Assembly: GCF_019232825.1 (NCBI RefSeq)
Contig: NZ_JAFAND010000100.1
Coordinates: forward strand, 1-40,141
Direction: 5' to 3'
Source of the DNA: Paludibacterium sp.
GTDB taxonomy: Bacteria; Pseudomonadota; Gammaproteobacteria; Burkholderiales; Chromobacteriaceae
Length of the DNA: 40,141 nucleotides
Below, in pieces: positions 26,823 to 36,716 of this stretch (position 1 is the first letter of the stretch; the number at the start of each line of letters is the position of its first letter). The notes beneath the pieces were generated by a model. The model was not told the origin of the DNA and made no database searches. It worked only from the letters and a program-made list of their open reading frames with translations. The position numbers were made by a program, and so were the translations under genes.

Positions 26823-27110
26823 ATGCGCTGGCTGACCGTGACCCTGGTAACCCTTCTGATCGCCTTGCAATGGCCGTTATGGCTTGGCAAGGGCAGTTGG
26901 TTCAGGGTCTGGCAGCTAGACCGCCAGCTTCAGCAGCAGCGGACGCTCAACCAACAGTTGATCGCCCGCAATGCTGCGCTGGACGCTGAAGTGCGCGATT
27001 TGAAACAAGGGACAGACGCCATTGAAGAACGCGCCCGCAACGAATTGGGCATGGTTAAAAACGGCGAGGTATTTTTTCAATTGCTAGCCCCTGCAAGCGC
27101 AAACAGATAA
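26823..27110 (+). CDS. ftsB: Cell division protein FtsB
   Basis: Small bitopic divisome protein of 95 residues that joins FtsL and FtsQ. One membrane helix lies at ~3-20 ([19 protein letters not shown]). A coiled coil follows (about 30-68, [16 protein letters not shown]), and the conserved [20 protein letters not shown] is at residues 63-82. The position immediately after eno is the standard location in proteobacteria. Confidence 0.95.
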   Translation: MRWLTVTLVTLLIALQWPLWLGKGSWFRVWQLDRQLQQQRTLNQQLIARNAALDAEVRDLKQGTDAIEERARNELGMVKNGEVFFQLLAPASANR

Positions 27111-27156
27111 TTGCCACCTTGCGAGGCTTGGCCATTTACCTCAAAAGGCCATCCGC

Positions 27157-29007
27157 ATGCGTGACAGCAAAATTCCCTGGGTATGGGCCATGACGACAAC
27201 CAATCCGATTGAAGTCGCGCGCGAGACACTGAAGCAGTTATCGGTAAGGAAGCTGCTCCCCACCCCGGAAAATTTCGAGCGGGTGTACAACGAGCTCTCC
27301 CACGCCGCACCGCAAAACCGAGAAAGCCGCCTGGCCAGTCAGCTGGTGCGCGCCATCGAATCGCAAGCCTCCCAAAGCGCGCCATCGCGCCTATTGCTGA
27401 GCAAACTGCAACAGGCCGCCGCCGAGGAGCGCTGGGAACAGTTGCCGCAGCTAGCCGTCGACTGCATGCGCGAAGCGCTGAAGGACGTCGAGCTGGCGCA
27501 AAGCTGGGGTTCGCTAATCAGCGAGCTGATCCGCGCCTGGGACATGCGCGTGCCCGACCTGCCGCAGCACTTCAAACAGACCGCGCTCGAGCGCGTGCTG
27601 ATCAATTACGGCAACCAGCCGGAAGAACTCAACCGCAAGCTTGACGCACTGGTCGCCAACTGGGGCCGGCCGCAAGGACCGCGTGCGCAGCTCATGGCGA
27701 CCGCCGATGACGAGACGCCGGTCGACGAAGCGGCCGACGCAGTCGAGTCGGCCGACCTGCCGCAACGCGGCTTCGACGACCTCAGCTGGCGCGCCTGGCA
27801 GCAGCTGTTGGCCTATACGCTCAAGCATGGTCTTGAGCCGCGCCTGACCAATACCCCGGAACTGCAGCACGACCTCGACGCGCTGATCGCCGAACTGGAA
27901 GACCTGGAGGGAGCCGACGCGCTTAGCGCGTACATGCCGCGCCTGCGCGCCCTCATGATCAAGCTCGAACTGCAGACGCAGCAGGAAGGCCGCCTCGTCA
28001 ACGGACTGTCTAGCCTGTTGAAACTGATGCTCGACAACGTCGCCGAACTCAACCAAGGCGACGGTTTCCTCGTGGGGCAGATCGCCAGCCTGCAGGAGCT
28101 CCTCGGGCAACAGCCGATTTCCATGCAGCAGCTGTATCAGCTGGAAACCAGCCTGCGCGAAGTGATCCGCAAGCAGGGCAACCTCAAGCAATCGCTGGAC
28201 GAGGCCGCCAACTCGCTGCGCAGCCTGCTCGACAGCTTCATTAGCCGCCTATCGGCGATTACCGACAGCACCGACGACTTCCAGCACAAGATCAGTCAGC
28301 ACAGCCTGCGCTTGAAGGAAACCACCGACGTGGGCGAACTGAATCACATCATCGCCGACCTGGTGGAAGACACGGTGGAAATGCAGGAAGGCCTGAGCCA
28401 CTCGCGCGACGAGCTCGTTACCGCCAAGGGCCAGGTCGAGGCCGCCGAACAGCGCATCAAGGAGCTGGAGCAAGCGCTGGAGACCGCCAGCGCCAAGGTT
28501 CGCGAGGACCAGCTGACCGGCGCCTATAACCGCCGCGGCCTGGCCGAGCACTTCCAGCGCGAGATCAGCCGCACCGAGCGCAGCAAGAGCCCGTTGTCGG
28601 TCGCGCTGATCGACGTCGACAACTTCAAGCGGCTCAACGACCATTACGGCCACCTCACCGGCGACGACGCGTTGATCTATCTGGTCGACGTCATCCGCAA
28701 CAACATCCGCCCCGCCGACGTGGTGGCGCGCTTCGGCGGCGAGGAGTTCGTGCTGTTGATGCCGGACACCAACCACGACGAGGCGATGGAGACCATCCGC
28801 CGGCTGCAGCGCGAACTGACCAAGACCTTCTTCCTGGCCAACAACGACCGGCTGGTGATCACCTTCAGCGCTGGCGTCGCGCAATGGCATCTGGGCGAAC
28901 GGGATATCGACGTCATCGAGCGCGCCGACCAGGCGATGTACCAAGCCAAACTGGCCGGCAAAAACCGCGTCACCAGCGCCGAGGAAGGCCTGGGCCAGCC
29001 GCTCTGA
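27157..29007 (+). CDS. Diguanylate cyclase (GGEEF) with long helical N-terminus
   Basis: Makes c-di-GMP from two GTP. The 616 residues have a soluble, mostly helical N-terminal region (~1-440, with TPENFERVYNEL near the start, and a coiled coil before the catalytic domain). The C-terminal GGDEF domain carries the active site GGEEF at 527-531 and an intact inhibitory site RPAD at 518-521, five residues upstream, so product inhibition is expected. No membrane segment is seen. ATG at 27157 has AAAAGG eight bases upstream; an ATG at 27190 (MTTTNPIEV) is an alternative. The terminator at 29219 may end its transcript. Confidence 0.9.
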   Translation: MRDSKIPWVWAMTTTNPIEVARETLKQLSVRKLLPTPENFERVYNELSHAAPQNRESRLASQLVRAIESQASQSAPSRLLLSKLQQAAAEERWEQLPQLAVDCMREALKDVELAQSWGSLISELIRAWDMRVPDLPQHFKQTALERVLINYGNQPEELNRKLDALVANWGRPQGPRAQLMATADDETPVDEAADAVESADLPQRGFDDLSWRAWQQLLAYTLKHGLEPRLTNTPELQHDLDALIAELEDLEGADALSAYMPRLRALMIKLELQTQQEGRLVNGLSSLLKLMLDNVAELNQGDGFLVGQIASLQELLGQQPISMQQLYQLETSLREVIRKQGNLKQSLDEAANSLRSLLDSFISRLSAITDSTDDFQHKISQHSLRLKETTDVGELNHIIADLVEDTVEMQEGLSHSRDELVTAKGQVEAAEQRIKELEQALETASAKVREDQLTGAYNRRGLAEHFQREISRTERSKSPLSVALIDVDNFKRLNDHYGHLTGDDALIYLVDVIRNNIRPADVVARFGGEEFVLLMPDTNHDEAMETIRRLQRELTKTFFLANNDRLVITFSAGVAQWHLGERDIDVIERADQAMYQAKLAGKNRVTSAEEGLGQPL

Positions 29008-29031
29008 CCGCCCCTGCCGCCGTAAACGAAA

Positions 29032-29054
29032 ACAGCCAGCTGCATGCTGGCTGT
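29032..29054. repeat. First copy of a duplicated terminator hairpin
   Basis: The 23-bp palindrome ACAGCCAGC-TGCAT-GCTGGCTGT is identical to the one at 29219-29241, but here it is not followed by a T-run. The 164 bp between the copies contain CCCGGCACAGCCGGG and GCTCGCTTCGCGAGC hairpins and are bounded by TGTTGA and TCAACA. No gene is seen in 29008-29265. Confidence 0.7.
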
Positions 29055-29218
29055 CAGGCTGTTGATTTAGTGGTTTGCAGCGGTTACGGAGGACCCGGCA
29101 CAGCCGGGCCTCAGTGGCAACTGACTGATTTCGCAGCCTGCCCATCGATTCCCACTCCCCCTGCCCTCTCCCTGAGAGGGGGCGCTCGCTTCGCGAGCAT
29201 GGGTTTGTCAACACCCTC

Positions 29219-29247
29219 ACAGCCAGCTGCATGCTGGCTGTTTTTTT
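29219..29247. terminator. Intrinsic terminator downstream of the diguanylate cyclase gene
   Basis: A 9-bp perfect stem (ACAGCCAGC / GCTGGCTGT) with a five-base loop is followed by seven T residues on the plus strand. It lies between the convergent diguanylate cyclase and rnfH genes. Confidence 0.85.
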
Positions 29248-29265
29248 CCCGCGCGGTGCCTGCGA

Positions 29266-29553
29266 TCAGTCTTTGGCCGCGCGCGCGCGACGGCGGCGCA
29301 CTTCCTTCGGGTCCGCCAGCAGCGGCCGGTAAATCTCCACCCGGTCGCCGGCACGCAGCACATAATCGGCCGGCACCGCCTTGCCGAACACCCCCAACCG
29401 CGGCGGCAACGGCACGGCGAACTCGGCCAACAAGCCGGAGCGTTCGGCCGCCTCAAGCGCGCGGGTGCCTTGCGGCACCGTCAGCGCCAGCAGACGCTGC
29501 TGTTGCGGGGTGGCATAGGCCACTTCCACTTCGATCGCTTCAGTCATCGCCAT
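29266..29553 (-). CDS. rnfH: RnfH/RatB family protein (ubiquitin-like fold)
   Basis: A 95-residue member of the UPF0125 family. It opens with IEVEVAYATPQQQRLLALTV and has YVLRAGDRVEIYRPLLADPK near the end, followed by an Arg/Lys-rich tail. The function is uncertain; the gene is habitually paired with ratA. Starts at 29553 (MAMTEA) or 29547 (MTEA) both overlap the ratA stop at 29540-29542, implying translational coupling. Confidence 0.9.
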   Translation of the reverse strand: MAMTEAIEVEVAYATPQQQRLLALTVPQGTRALEAAERSGLLAEFAVPLPPRLGVFGKAVPADYVLRAGDRVEIYRPLLADPKEVRRRRARAAKD

Positions 29554-29977
29554 ACACCCGGTCGGCTTCCTTGATGAATGCGTCGACCAGCGACGCGGAA
29601 ATATGGTCGAACACCGGACCGATCAGTTTTTCCAGGATGCGGCTGGAAAACTGGTAGCTCAGGCGGAACTCGATCTTGCAGCCCATCGCGCCCAGCGGCT
29701 TGAATTGCCAACAGCCGGACAGCGATTCGAACGGCCCATCGGCCAACGTCATGGTGATCGACTGCCCCGGCACGCAGACATTGCGCGTCGAGAAATGTTG
29801 CCGCACCTTGAAATAATCGATGTGCAAGCGCGCCAGCATCAGGTCGCCCTCGCGCGACAACACCTCGCCGCGCGAGCACCAAGGCAGAAATGCCGGATAA
29901 CGTTCGAAATCGTTCACCAGCGCATACATCTGGTCCGGGGTATGCCCGACCAGCACATTCTTTTCAACAACCTTCAT
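29540..29977 (-). CDS. ratA: RatA/Coq10-type START-domain protein
   Basis: A 145-residue protein of the polyketide-cyclase/START family: [19 protein letters not shown] near the N-terminus and [15 protein letters not shown] at the C-terminus. E. coli RatA was reported to block 70S ribosome assembly, whereas homologous Coq10 proteins bind ubiquinone; the sequence alone does not choose. The gene overlaps rnfH and is divergent from smpB, the conserved arrangement in many proteobacteria. The 166-bp gap to smpB must hold both promoters. Confidence 0.92.
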   Translation of the reverse strand: MKVVEKNVLVGHTPDQMYALVNDFERYPAFLPWCSRGEVLSREGDLMLARLHIDYFKVRQHFSTRNVCVPGQSITMTLADGPFESLSGCWQFKPLGAMGCKIEFRLSYQFSSRILEKLIGPVFDHISASLVDAFIKEADRVYGDD

Positions 29978-30143
29978 CGCGCACGAACGGCAAAAAACAG
30001 AACGTTACCTGTTTAGCCGACAACAGACAAGAATCACACCCAAACCGGTGTCAGAACCCGCTGAATTTTCGAGGGATTCAGCGTCGCCCCGGAGTCTGCT
30101 AAAATGGCGGATTCATCATTGCACCCAAACTTGCCAGCGACTC

Positions 30144-30590
30144 ATGAGCATCATCGATAACCGCAAGGCCTTTCACGAATACTTCATCGAAGAAAAGCAC
30201 GAGGCCGGCCTCGTGCTCGAGGGCTGGGAGGTCAAGGCCATCCGCGCCGGCCGCGCGCAGCTCAAGGAAAGCTACGTGGTCTGGCAGCGTGGCGCCTTCT
30301 GGCTGATCGGCGCGCACATCTCGCCGCTGCAGTCGGCGTCCACCCACATTCATCCCGACCCGGTTCGAAGCCGCAAGCTGCTGCTCAACCAGTCGGAAAT
30401 CAACAAGCTCATCGGCAAGGTCGAGCGCGCCGGCTACACCCTGGTGGCGCTCGATCTGCACTACACCCGCGGCCGCATCAAGGTGGAAATCGGTCTGGCC
30501 AAGGGTAAGAAACAACACGACAAGCGCGCCGCGGAAAAAGACCGCGAGTGGGCGCGCGAGAAACAGCGCCTGATGCGCGACAAGGGTTAA
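30144..30590 (+). CDS. smpB: SsrA-binding protein SmpB
   Basis: Binds tmRNA and delivers it to stalled ribosomes. The ATG at 30144 gives 148 residues beginning [20 protein letters not shown]; an upstream in-frame ATG at 30048 would add 32 unrelated residues. The core [20 protein letters not shown] and the basic C-terminal tail ([18 protein letters not shown]) are typical. A TAAAAT hexamer at 30100-30105 may be the -10 box. No tmRNA gene is seen in the window. Confidence 0.96.
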   Translation: MSIIDNRKAFHEYFIEEKHEAGLVLEGWEVKAIRAGRAQLKESYVVWQRGAFWLIGAHISPLQSASTHIHPDPVRSRKLLLNQSEINKLIGKVERAGYTLVALDLHYTRGRIKVEIGLAKGKKQHDKRAAEKDREWAREKQRLMRDKG

Positions 30591-30654
30591 CGCTTTTTAA
30601 GCACACCCGCCGTACGCAATCGACTATTGCGGCGGGCCACACTCAAGGAACAGC

Positions 30655-32226
<1,572 letters not shown>

Positions 32227-32272
32227 TTTAGCGCCTGCGCTGGCCGGCACCTCGTGGCCCCGGACAGATCCA

Positions 32273-32300
32273 AGCCCGCGTCATCGCGGGCTTTTTTGTT
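32273..32300 (+). terminator. Intrinsic terminator after guaA
   Basis: AGCCCGCG, loop TCAT, and CGCGGGCT form an 8-bp perfect stem followed by TTTTTTGTT, 47 bp after the guaA stop. If the island model is right, this terminator arrived with the island. Confidence 0.9.
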
Positions 32301-32363
32301 ATTTCGTCTGGCGCCGCCCGGCAAGGAATAGCACGGCCAAGCAATGCTTTTTTCATGGCATTC

Positions 32364-32614
32364 TTAAGGACCCTCTGAACAAGTTATTTACCGCTGCGGC
32401 GGCCCCTGGCGGGATGGGATGCGCGGCGCGGGGCGCAGTGGAGGTAGGGTCTGCCTGCAAACCTTTTGCGGCTGCGGCCGGTGTCCGCCGGATGCAACGC
32501 GAGGAGAGCGCCCCGCCGCAGTGTCATTCACTGCCAGGGGCAAACGACAACGCGATGCGCCGGCAGACGCCGGCCCGAACACAGTGGCAAATAACTTGTT
32601 CAGAGGGTCCTTAA
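32364..32614. mobile_element. MITE-like element with perfect terminal inverted repeats
   Basis: The ends are perfect 26-bp inverted repeats: TTAAGGACCCTCTGAACAAG followed by TTATTT at 32364-32389, and its complement at 32589-32614. The match continues imperfectly inward for about nine more bases. The outermost TTAA on both sides may be the target duplication, leaving a 243-bp core at 32368-32610. The core is GC-rich and encodes no transposase. The TTAA target fits the YTAR preference of some IS5-group elements, but the parent family is not established. It lies downstream of guaA, inside the putative island. Confidence 0.85.
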
Positions 32615-32697
32615 TGGTATGGCCTCGCCGCAATGCCATGATCGGGGTCGATACCATGCGTAGGACCCACCACTCGGCATCCCCATCAGCCCTGCCG

Positions 32698-33498
32698 TCA
32701 GCGGCTTAATTCGCGCGCCGCGCGATCGATCAGCCTGGCGATGTCCGCCGGATGCGACACCATCGACATGTGACTGGATTTCAGCGTAACGCGATGCGCT
32801 CCCGTTTCCTGGGCGAGCTCCCATTGCACGGCAGGCAGCAGCGCATGATCGTTCTCGGTGATGAGATACCAACTGGGCTTGTCGCGCCAGGCCGCATGGG
32901 AGACCTTCTCTCCGAACGCACCGGCGGCGATCGGCTGTTGTACGGCCGCCAGCAGACGTGCCTTGGCCGCAGGCACATCCCCGGCCATGACCTGGCGGTA
33001 TGCCTCAGGATCGTCCAGCCAGATCAGTCCATGCTCGTCGGGCTTCAAGCCCGCCATCGGCGCGTGCAGCCTCGTAAGCAGATCGCCGACCGATTCATTG
33101 CTGTCGGGAACTAATGCCGACAGGTAGACGAGCCCCTTCACATTCGGCGCATTGCCCGCTTCCGTCACCACGACGCCGGCCCAGGAGTGGCCAACGAGCA
33201 GCACGCCGCCTTTCTGCCGTTCCAACACGCGGCGCGTCGCGGCGACGTCGTCGGCCAGCGAAGTCAAGGGATTCTGCACGGTGGTCACGTGGTAGCCCTT
33301 GCGCTGCAGGATGGCGATCACCTCGGACCAGCTGGAGCCGTCGGCAAACGCGCCGTGCACGAGCACGATATTGCGAAGCCCGGGCGCGACCGGTTCAGCG
33401 TGCGAGCGTTGCGGAACGACGACCGCTGCCAGCGCAACGACGGCAGCCATCCTGCGCAGCCATCGGGACCAGCCTTGTAGCGAATTTGTTTGTTTCAT
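32698..33498 (-). CDS. Exported alpha/beta hydrolase
   Basis: A 266-residue serine esterase-like protein. The start at 33498 (MKQTNSLQGW) follows GGAGATGT and opens a signal peptide with basic residues, the hydrophobic AAVVALAAVVV and a likely cleavage at SHA-EP near residue 34; the frame upstream of it lacks such features. The fold markers are VLVHGAFADGSSW (oxyanion HG), the nucleophile Ser in LLVGHSWAGVV, an Asp in ENDHALLP and a late His in SHMSMVSHP. It resembles plant-type salicylate esterase/methylketone synthase-like hydrolases found as bacterial paralogues; the substrate is unknown. It is last of three genes read from 35303 leftwards. Confidence 0.88.
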   Translation of the reverse strand: MKQTNSLQGWSRWLRRMAAVVALAAVVVPQRSHAEPVAPGLRNIVLVHGAFADGSSWSEVIAILQRKGYHVTTVQNPLTSLADDVAATRRVLERQKGGVLLVGHSWAGVVVTEAGNAPNVKGLVYLSALVPDSNESVGDLLTRLHAPMAGLKPDEHGLIWLDDPEAYRQVMAGDVPAAKARLLAAVQQPIAAGAFGEKVSHAAWRDKPSWYLITENDHALLPAVQWELAQETGAHRVTLKSSHMSMVSHPADIARLIDRAARELSR

Positions 33499-33616
33499 AG
33501 CGTTACATCTCCATTGCCCTAGCCAAGTATCAGTGAACGGCTCGAAGCCGACGATCTTGCCGCCAACCAACCGCCCCACAGGGGTCACACGCGCTTGCAT
33601 GGCATTCTTCCCCGCT

Positions 33617-34318
33617 TCAAATCGAACAGCCATCCGGCCCGCAAGCGAAGTCTGTCGTCATGCTGCCAGCAGATGCCACATCATCGGGCAGTTGAGCCCT
33701 CAGCCAATCCCGCAGCGCCGGGGGACGGCCGAGGAAAGCGCCAGCGTCGAGCAAGCTGAACTGGCCATCGCATTCGAGCGCAAAGCTGGGGAAGCCCCGT
33801 GCGCCAACACGTTCCATCAGCCGACGCGTCTCGGCGATGTGCGAATGAAGCGCCTCGCCTTGCGCTTCATCCATAGCCAGCGCGAAGGCCGTTGGGTCCA
33901 GCCCGATGACACCGGCCATCTCGATGAGTACATCGCGGTCGGCAATGCGCCGGCCTTCGACATAGTGCGCAATCTGCAGGCGCGAAATCAGGTCCAGGCC
34001 GCGGCCGGCAAGCTTGTCGGCCGCCAGCATTGCGGCGGTCGGCGGCGCGGAATCGAACACTGCCGACGCGTCGCGCAGCAGACCCTCGAAGTAGGCTTCA
34101 CCGAAAGGCTGGCCGGTGAGAACCGCGATACGGCGGTCGTGCGGCATCACGTAGTCACGCAGTTGCGGCGTGACCGGCTGGCGGCTGTCGCCCGCCATCA
34201 TGCCGCCACCGTGAGCCCGCACTGGCAAGACCTCGCGGGCAGCCGCCACGAGCGGCGCGGCGCCGTAGCACCAGCCGCAAAGCGGATCGTAGAGATAGTG
34301 CAGCGTCGTGGTGCTCAT
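33617..34318 (-). CDS. DsbA-family (thioredoxin-fold) protein with CGWC motif
   Basis: A 233-residue cytoplasmic protein, started at 34318 (MSTTTLHYLYDP) because AAGGAGAAGCG precedes it. The active-site CGWC follows at about residues 14-17, in YDPLCGWCYGAAP. The rest has the helical insertion of the DsbA/FrnE-like group (COG3531-like). A second cysteine pair lies at the C-terminus (CGPDGC). No signal peptide is seen, so it probably acts as a cytoplasmic oxidoreductase or glutathione-dependent enzyme. It is followed by the hydrolase gene (118 bp) and preceded by the MBL-fold gene (94 bp). Confidence 0.85.
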   Translation of the reverse strand: MSTTTLHYLYDPLCGWCYGAAPLVAAAREVLPVRAHGGGMMAGDSRQPVTPQLRDYVMPHDRRIAVLTGQPFGEAYFEGLLRDASAVFDSAPPTAAMLAADKLAGRGLDLISRLQIAHYVEGRRIADRDVLIEMAGVIGLDPTAFALAMDEAQGEALHSHIAETRRLMERVGARGFPSFALECDGQFSLLDAGAFLGRPPALRDWLRAQLPDDVASAGSMTTDFACGPDGCSI

Positions 34319-34412
34319 GGCGCTTCTCCTTGGTATATCGGGCACTTGTTCACGGCGTCGGCGGGCGCGATCGGCTGCGCCTCGGCGGCCTGGGCGGCGG
34401 GCAGCGCCCCGA

Positions 34413-35303
34413 TTACCACTTCATCTCGCCCTTGTTGACCTTGGCGCCGATATCGAGCGCCATGCCCAGCCCTGCCTGCGGATAAGCCTTCTTCATCGCC
34501 TCGATGAGTTCGGCGGCATCCTTCGCCTTAGCGGCTTCGGCATCGAAACGCCGCAGGTAGTCGCGCGTGTAGGTGATGCTGCTCGCATCAAGCGCGCTGC
34601 CGGCGGCCATGTGCCCCGGCACGACGATCGTCGGCTTCAGCGCCAGCATCTCGTCGAGCTGCGCGAACCACGCCTGGCGCTCGCTGGGCTTTTGCGTATC
34701 CGCCGTCCAGACGTGCAGGTTGCCGAACACGGCGATATTGCCGACGATGGCCTTGAGCGAAGGAATCCACAGGTAGGGACGGTGCGCCAGTTCTCCGGTG
34801 GTGCCGCGCACTTCAACGGTTTCGCCATCCACCGTCAGCGTCGTGCCCTTGAGTTCGTCCGGCACGATGGGCTGCTTCGGCGCATTGACGCCCAGCTTCG
34901 GGCCCCAGAAAGCCATCTTGCCGGCCTTCTTGGCCTGGATTTTTCCGCGCACGGCCGGCGTGGTCAGCACCTGGGCCTGCGGGAACAGACTCTTCAGCGT
35001 TTCGGCGCCGAAGTAGAAATCCGGATCGGCGTTGCTGATGAAGATGGTCTTGAGCGTCTTGCCCGAATCGAGCACGTTGGCGGCGATGCGCAGGGCATCG
35101 GCGCGGGTGAAGCCACTGTCGATCACCAGCGCCTCGGTCTTGCCGCTGACGACGACGGAATTGACGTGGAAGCTGGAGCCGTCGGCGTTGTAGACCTTCA
35201 GGGTCAGCGGTGCAGCGGCCTGTGCCGCGGCGCCATTGGCGGCGACGACGCCGAGCGTCAGGGCGGGAATGACAATACGAGCAATTCTCTTGGGTGAAAA
35301 CAC
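34413..35303 (-). CDS. Exported metallo-beta-lactamase-fold protein with degraded metal site
   Basis: The 296-residue protein starts with a signal peptide (MFSPKRIARIVIPALTLGVV then AANGAAAQA). The MBL fold is indicated by VIDSGFTRADAL, IFISNADPDFYFGAE, VFGNLHVW and VVPGHMAAG. In the first metal motif the usual HxHxDH reads N-A-D-P-D-F, so three of the histidines are missing while the later His residues remain. This makes ordinary two-zinc hydrolysis doubtful; it may bind one metal or none. It is first of a three-gene set divergent from a LysR regulator, so likely controlled by it. Confidence 0.85.
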   Translation of the reverse strand: MFSPKRIARIVIPALTLGVVAANGAAAQAAAPLTLKVYNADGSSFHVNSVVVSGKTEALVIDSGFTRADALRIAANVLDSGKTLKTIFISNADPDFYFGAETLKSLFPQAQVLTTPAVRGKIQAKKAGKMAFWGPKLGVNAPKQPIVPDELKGTTLTVDGETVEVRGTTGELAHRPYLWIPSLKAIVGNIAVFGNLHVWTADTQKPSERQAWFAQLDEMLALKPTIVVPGHMAAGSALDASSITYTRDYLRRFDAEAAKAKDAAELIEAMKKAYPQAGLGMALDIGAKVNKGEMKW

Positions 35304-35370
35304 GGCGATCTCCTGAGTTGAAATGGGTGCAGAGCTAGGCGTACTTTATTCCCACCAATTAAGTAGATAA

Positions 35371-35400
35371 ACTGCCATTGTTGAAATTTATTATTGCAGT
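35371..35400. promoter_or_regulatory. Candidate LysR-type operator
   Basis: An imperfect dyad with arms ACTGC (35371-35375) and GCAGT (35396-35400) lies in the 119-bp AT-rich gap between the divergent MBL-fold and lysR genes. LysR regulators commonly bind such dyads upstream of their own gene and its divergent target. Confidence 0.35.
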
Positions 35401-35422
35401 AATCGATGAAATGGAGCCCTGA

Positions 35423-36340
35423 ATGGATCGCTTGACCGCCGCCCGCGTATTCGTCGAGGTCGCCGAGCGCGGCAGCCTCACCCAGACGGCCGAGCGGCTG
35501 GAAATGTCGCAGGCCATGGTCAGCCGCTACTTGGCGTCGATGGAAGGCTGGGTGGGTGCACGCCTGCTGCACCGGACCACCAGGCGCATCACCCTGACCG
35601 ATGCCGGGCAGGCGGCACTGTCGTCTTGTCGGCAACTGCTGGAACTGGCGGAAGACGTGGAACACCTTGCCGGCAACCGCAACCGGGAGCCGGAGGGCAA
35701 GCTGCGCCTCGCCACATCCAGCTCCTTCGCCGAAGCGCAGCTGACCGCGGCCGTGGTGGACTTCCAGCGTCTGCATGCTCGTGTGCAGGTCGAGTTGCTG
35801 GTCGCGGACCGGCCGGTGGATCTGGTAGAGGATCGCATCGATCTGGCGGTACGGATCACGAACTCGCTGGATCCGGCTGTCGTTGCGCGGCCATTGGCGC
35901 AATGCCGTTCGGTGCTGTGCGCATCGCCCGAATACCTCGCGCAACATGGCCAGCCGGCCGGGATCGAGGCATTGAAGGCGCATCGCTTCGTGACCAACTC
36001 TTTTGGCGCCGGGGCGCATTACCGCTTCCGCTACGGCGAGCAGATCGTGGACGTGCCGGCAAACGGCATGCTGTTCACCAATGAAACCGCGATCCTGCGC
36101 CGCGCGGTTTTAACCGGCGCCGGGCTGGGCATGCTGCCCACTTACTATGTCGGCGACGATCTTCGCAGCGGAAGGCTGGTGCGCGTATTGCCCGACTATG
36201 AACCGGAGCCTCTGGGCATACACGCCGTGTACCTGTCGCGCCGGCACCGGCCGCTTGCCTTGCAACTGTTGCTGGACTTCCTTGCGCAGCGTTTCGGCGG
36301 CGATGCGGCGCCGTGGGACAGGAATTTGCTGCAAAACTGA
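35423..36340 (+). CDS. LysR-family transcriptional regulator
   Basis: A 305-residue regulator. The winged HTH lies at about residues 1-60 (GSLTQTAERLEMSQAMVSRY). A periplasmic-binding-like effector domain follows from ~90 (PEGKLRLATSSSFAEAQLTA) to the end. It resembles the DsdC/YafC-type subgroup that often sits divergent from small oxidoreductase or hydrolase genes. It is divergent from the MBL-DsbA-hydrolase set, so that set is its probable target; the effector is unknown. The gene ends just before the right-hand copy of the guaA 3' end. Confidence 0.92.
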   Translation: MDRLTAARVFVEVAERGSLTQTAERLEMSQAMVSRYLASMEGWVGARLLHRTTRRITLTDAGQAALSSCRQLLELAEDVEHLAGNRNREPEGKLRLATSSSFAEAQLTAAVVDFQRLHARVQVELLVADRPVDLVEDRIDLAVRITNSLDPAVVARPLAQCRSVLCASPEYLAQHGQPAGIEALKAHRFVTNSFGAGAHYRFRYGEQIVDVPANGMLFTNETAILRRAVLTGAGLGMLPTYYVGDDLRSGRLVRVLPDYEPEPLGIHAVYLSRRHRPLALQLLLDFLAQRFGGDAAPWDRNLLQN

Positions 36341-36352
36341 GCGGTTGATATA

Positions 36353-36384
36353 GCATGCCGCCGGCGACGATTGAGTGGGAGTGA
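36353..36384. repeat. Right attachment-site-like copy of the guaA 3' end
   Basis: GCCGCCGGCGACGATTGAGT and the following GGGAGTGA repeat the end of guaA. Within the PATIEWE codons the two differences (ATC to ATT, GAA to GAG) are synonymous, as expected if this segment came from, or belonged to, a guaA allele. A third difference lies four bases into the repeat. Confidence 0.75.
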
Positions 36385-36428
36385 GTCGGATCAAGCAAGG
36401 TAATGGCTTGCATCGGATATGAATAAGC

Positions 36429-36453
36429 AAAGGGGGGATCAAACTCCCCTTTT
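36429..36453. terminator. Hairpin terminator after the right guaA-like repeat
   Basis: AAAGGGG and CCCCTTT form a 7-bp stem around a ~10-base loop, flanked by A-rich and T-rich sequence on the two sides. It lies 45 bp after the repeat, mirroring the guaA-to-terminator distance, and just after the yoeB stop in the other direction. It could be the original guaA terminator displaced by the island. Confidence 0.5.
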
Positions 36454-36458
36454 GTATT

Positions 36459-36716
36459 TCAATAGTGATATCGGCAAGAAATGATGACCAGCTCGTCATC
36501 AAGCACCTCATAGACTAACCGATTGGTCTCATCAATCCGCCGCGACCAGCAACCGCTGAGGCTGTGTTTGAGTGCTTCGGGCTTTCCAATGCCCGCAAAT
36601 GGCTCTCTTTGAGCGGCCTGGATCAGATCGTTGATACGTCTGAGCGTTTTCTTATCTTGCGTTTGCCAGTACAGGTTGCTTTCCCAAGCCTCATCCGTGA
36701 ACTTCAAGTTGCGCAT
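36459..36716 (-). CDS. yoeB: YoeB-type ribosome-dependent mRNA interferase toxin
   Basis: An 85-residue toxin of the RelE superfamily that cleaves mRNA in the ribosomal A site. It aligns over its length with E. coli YoeB, shifted by one residue: Glu47 (GKPEALK), Arg66 (NRLVYEV) and the terminal CRYHY with His84 and Tyr85 are all kept, so it should be active. It also has LYWQTQDKKTLRRINDLI and LSGCWSRRI. The start lies inside the yefM coding region (26-bp overlap), the normal order and coupling for this module. Confidence 0.94.
   Translation of the reverse strand: MRNLKFTDEAWESNLYWQTQDKKTLRRINDLIQAAQREPFAGIGKPEALKHSLSGCWSRRIDETNRLVYEVLDDELVIISCRYHY

Noticed and set aside
32414-32709. Two short open frames (66 and 96 codons) inside the MITE-like element
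   Set aside because: No ribosome site, no homology to transposases, and they run through the inverted repeat.
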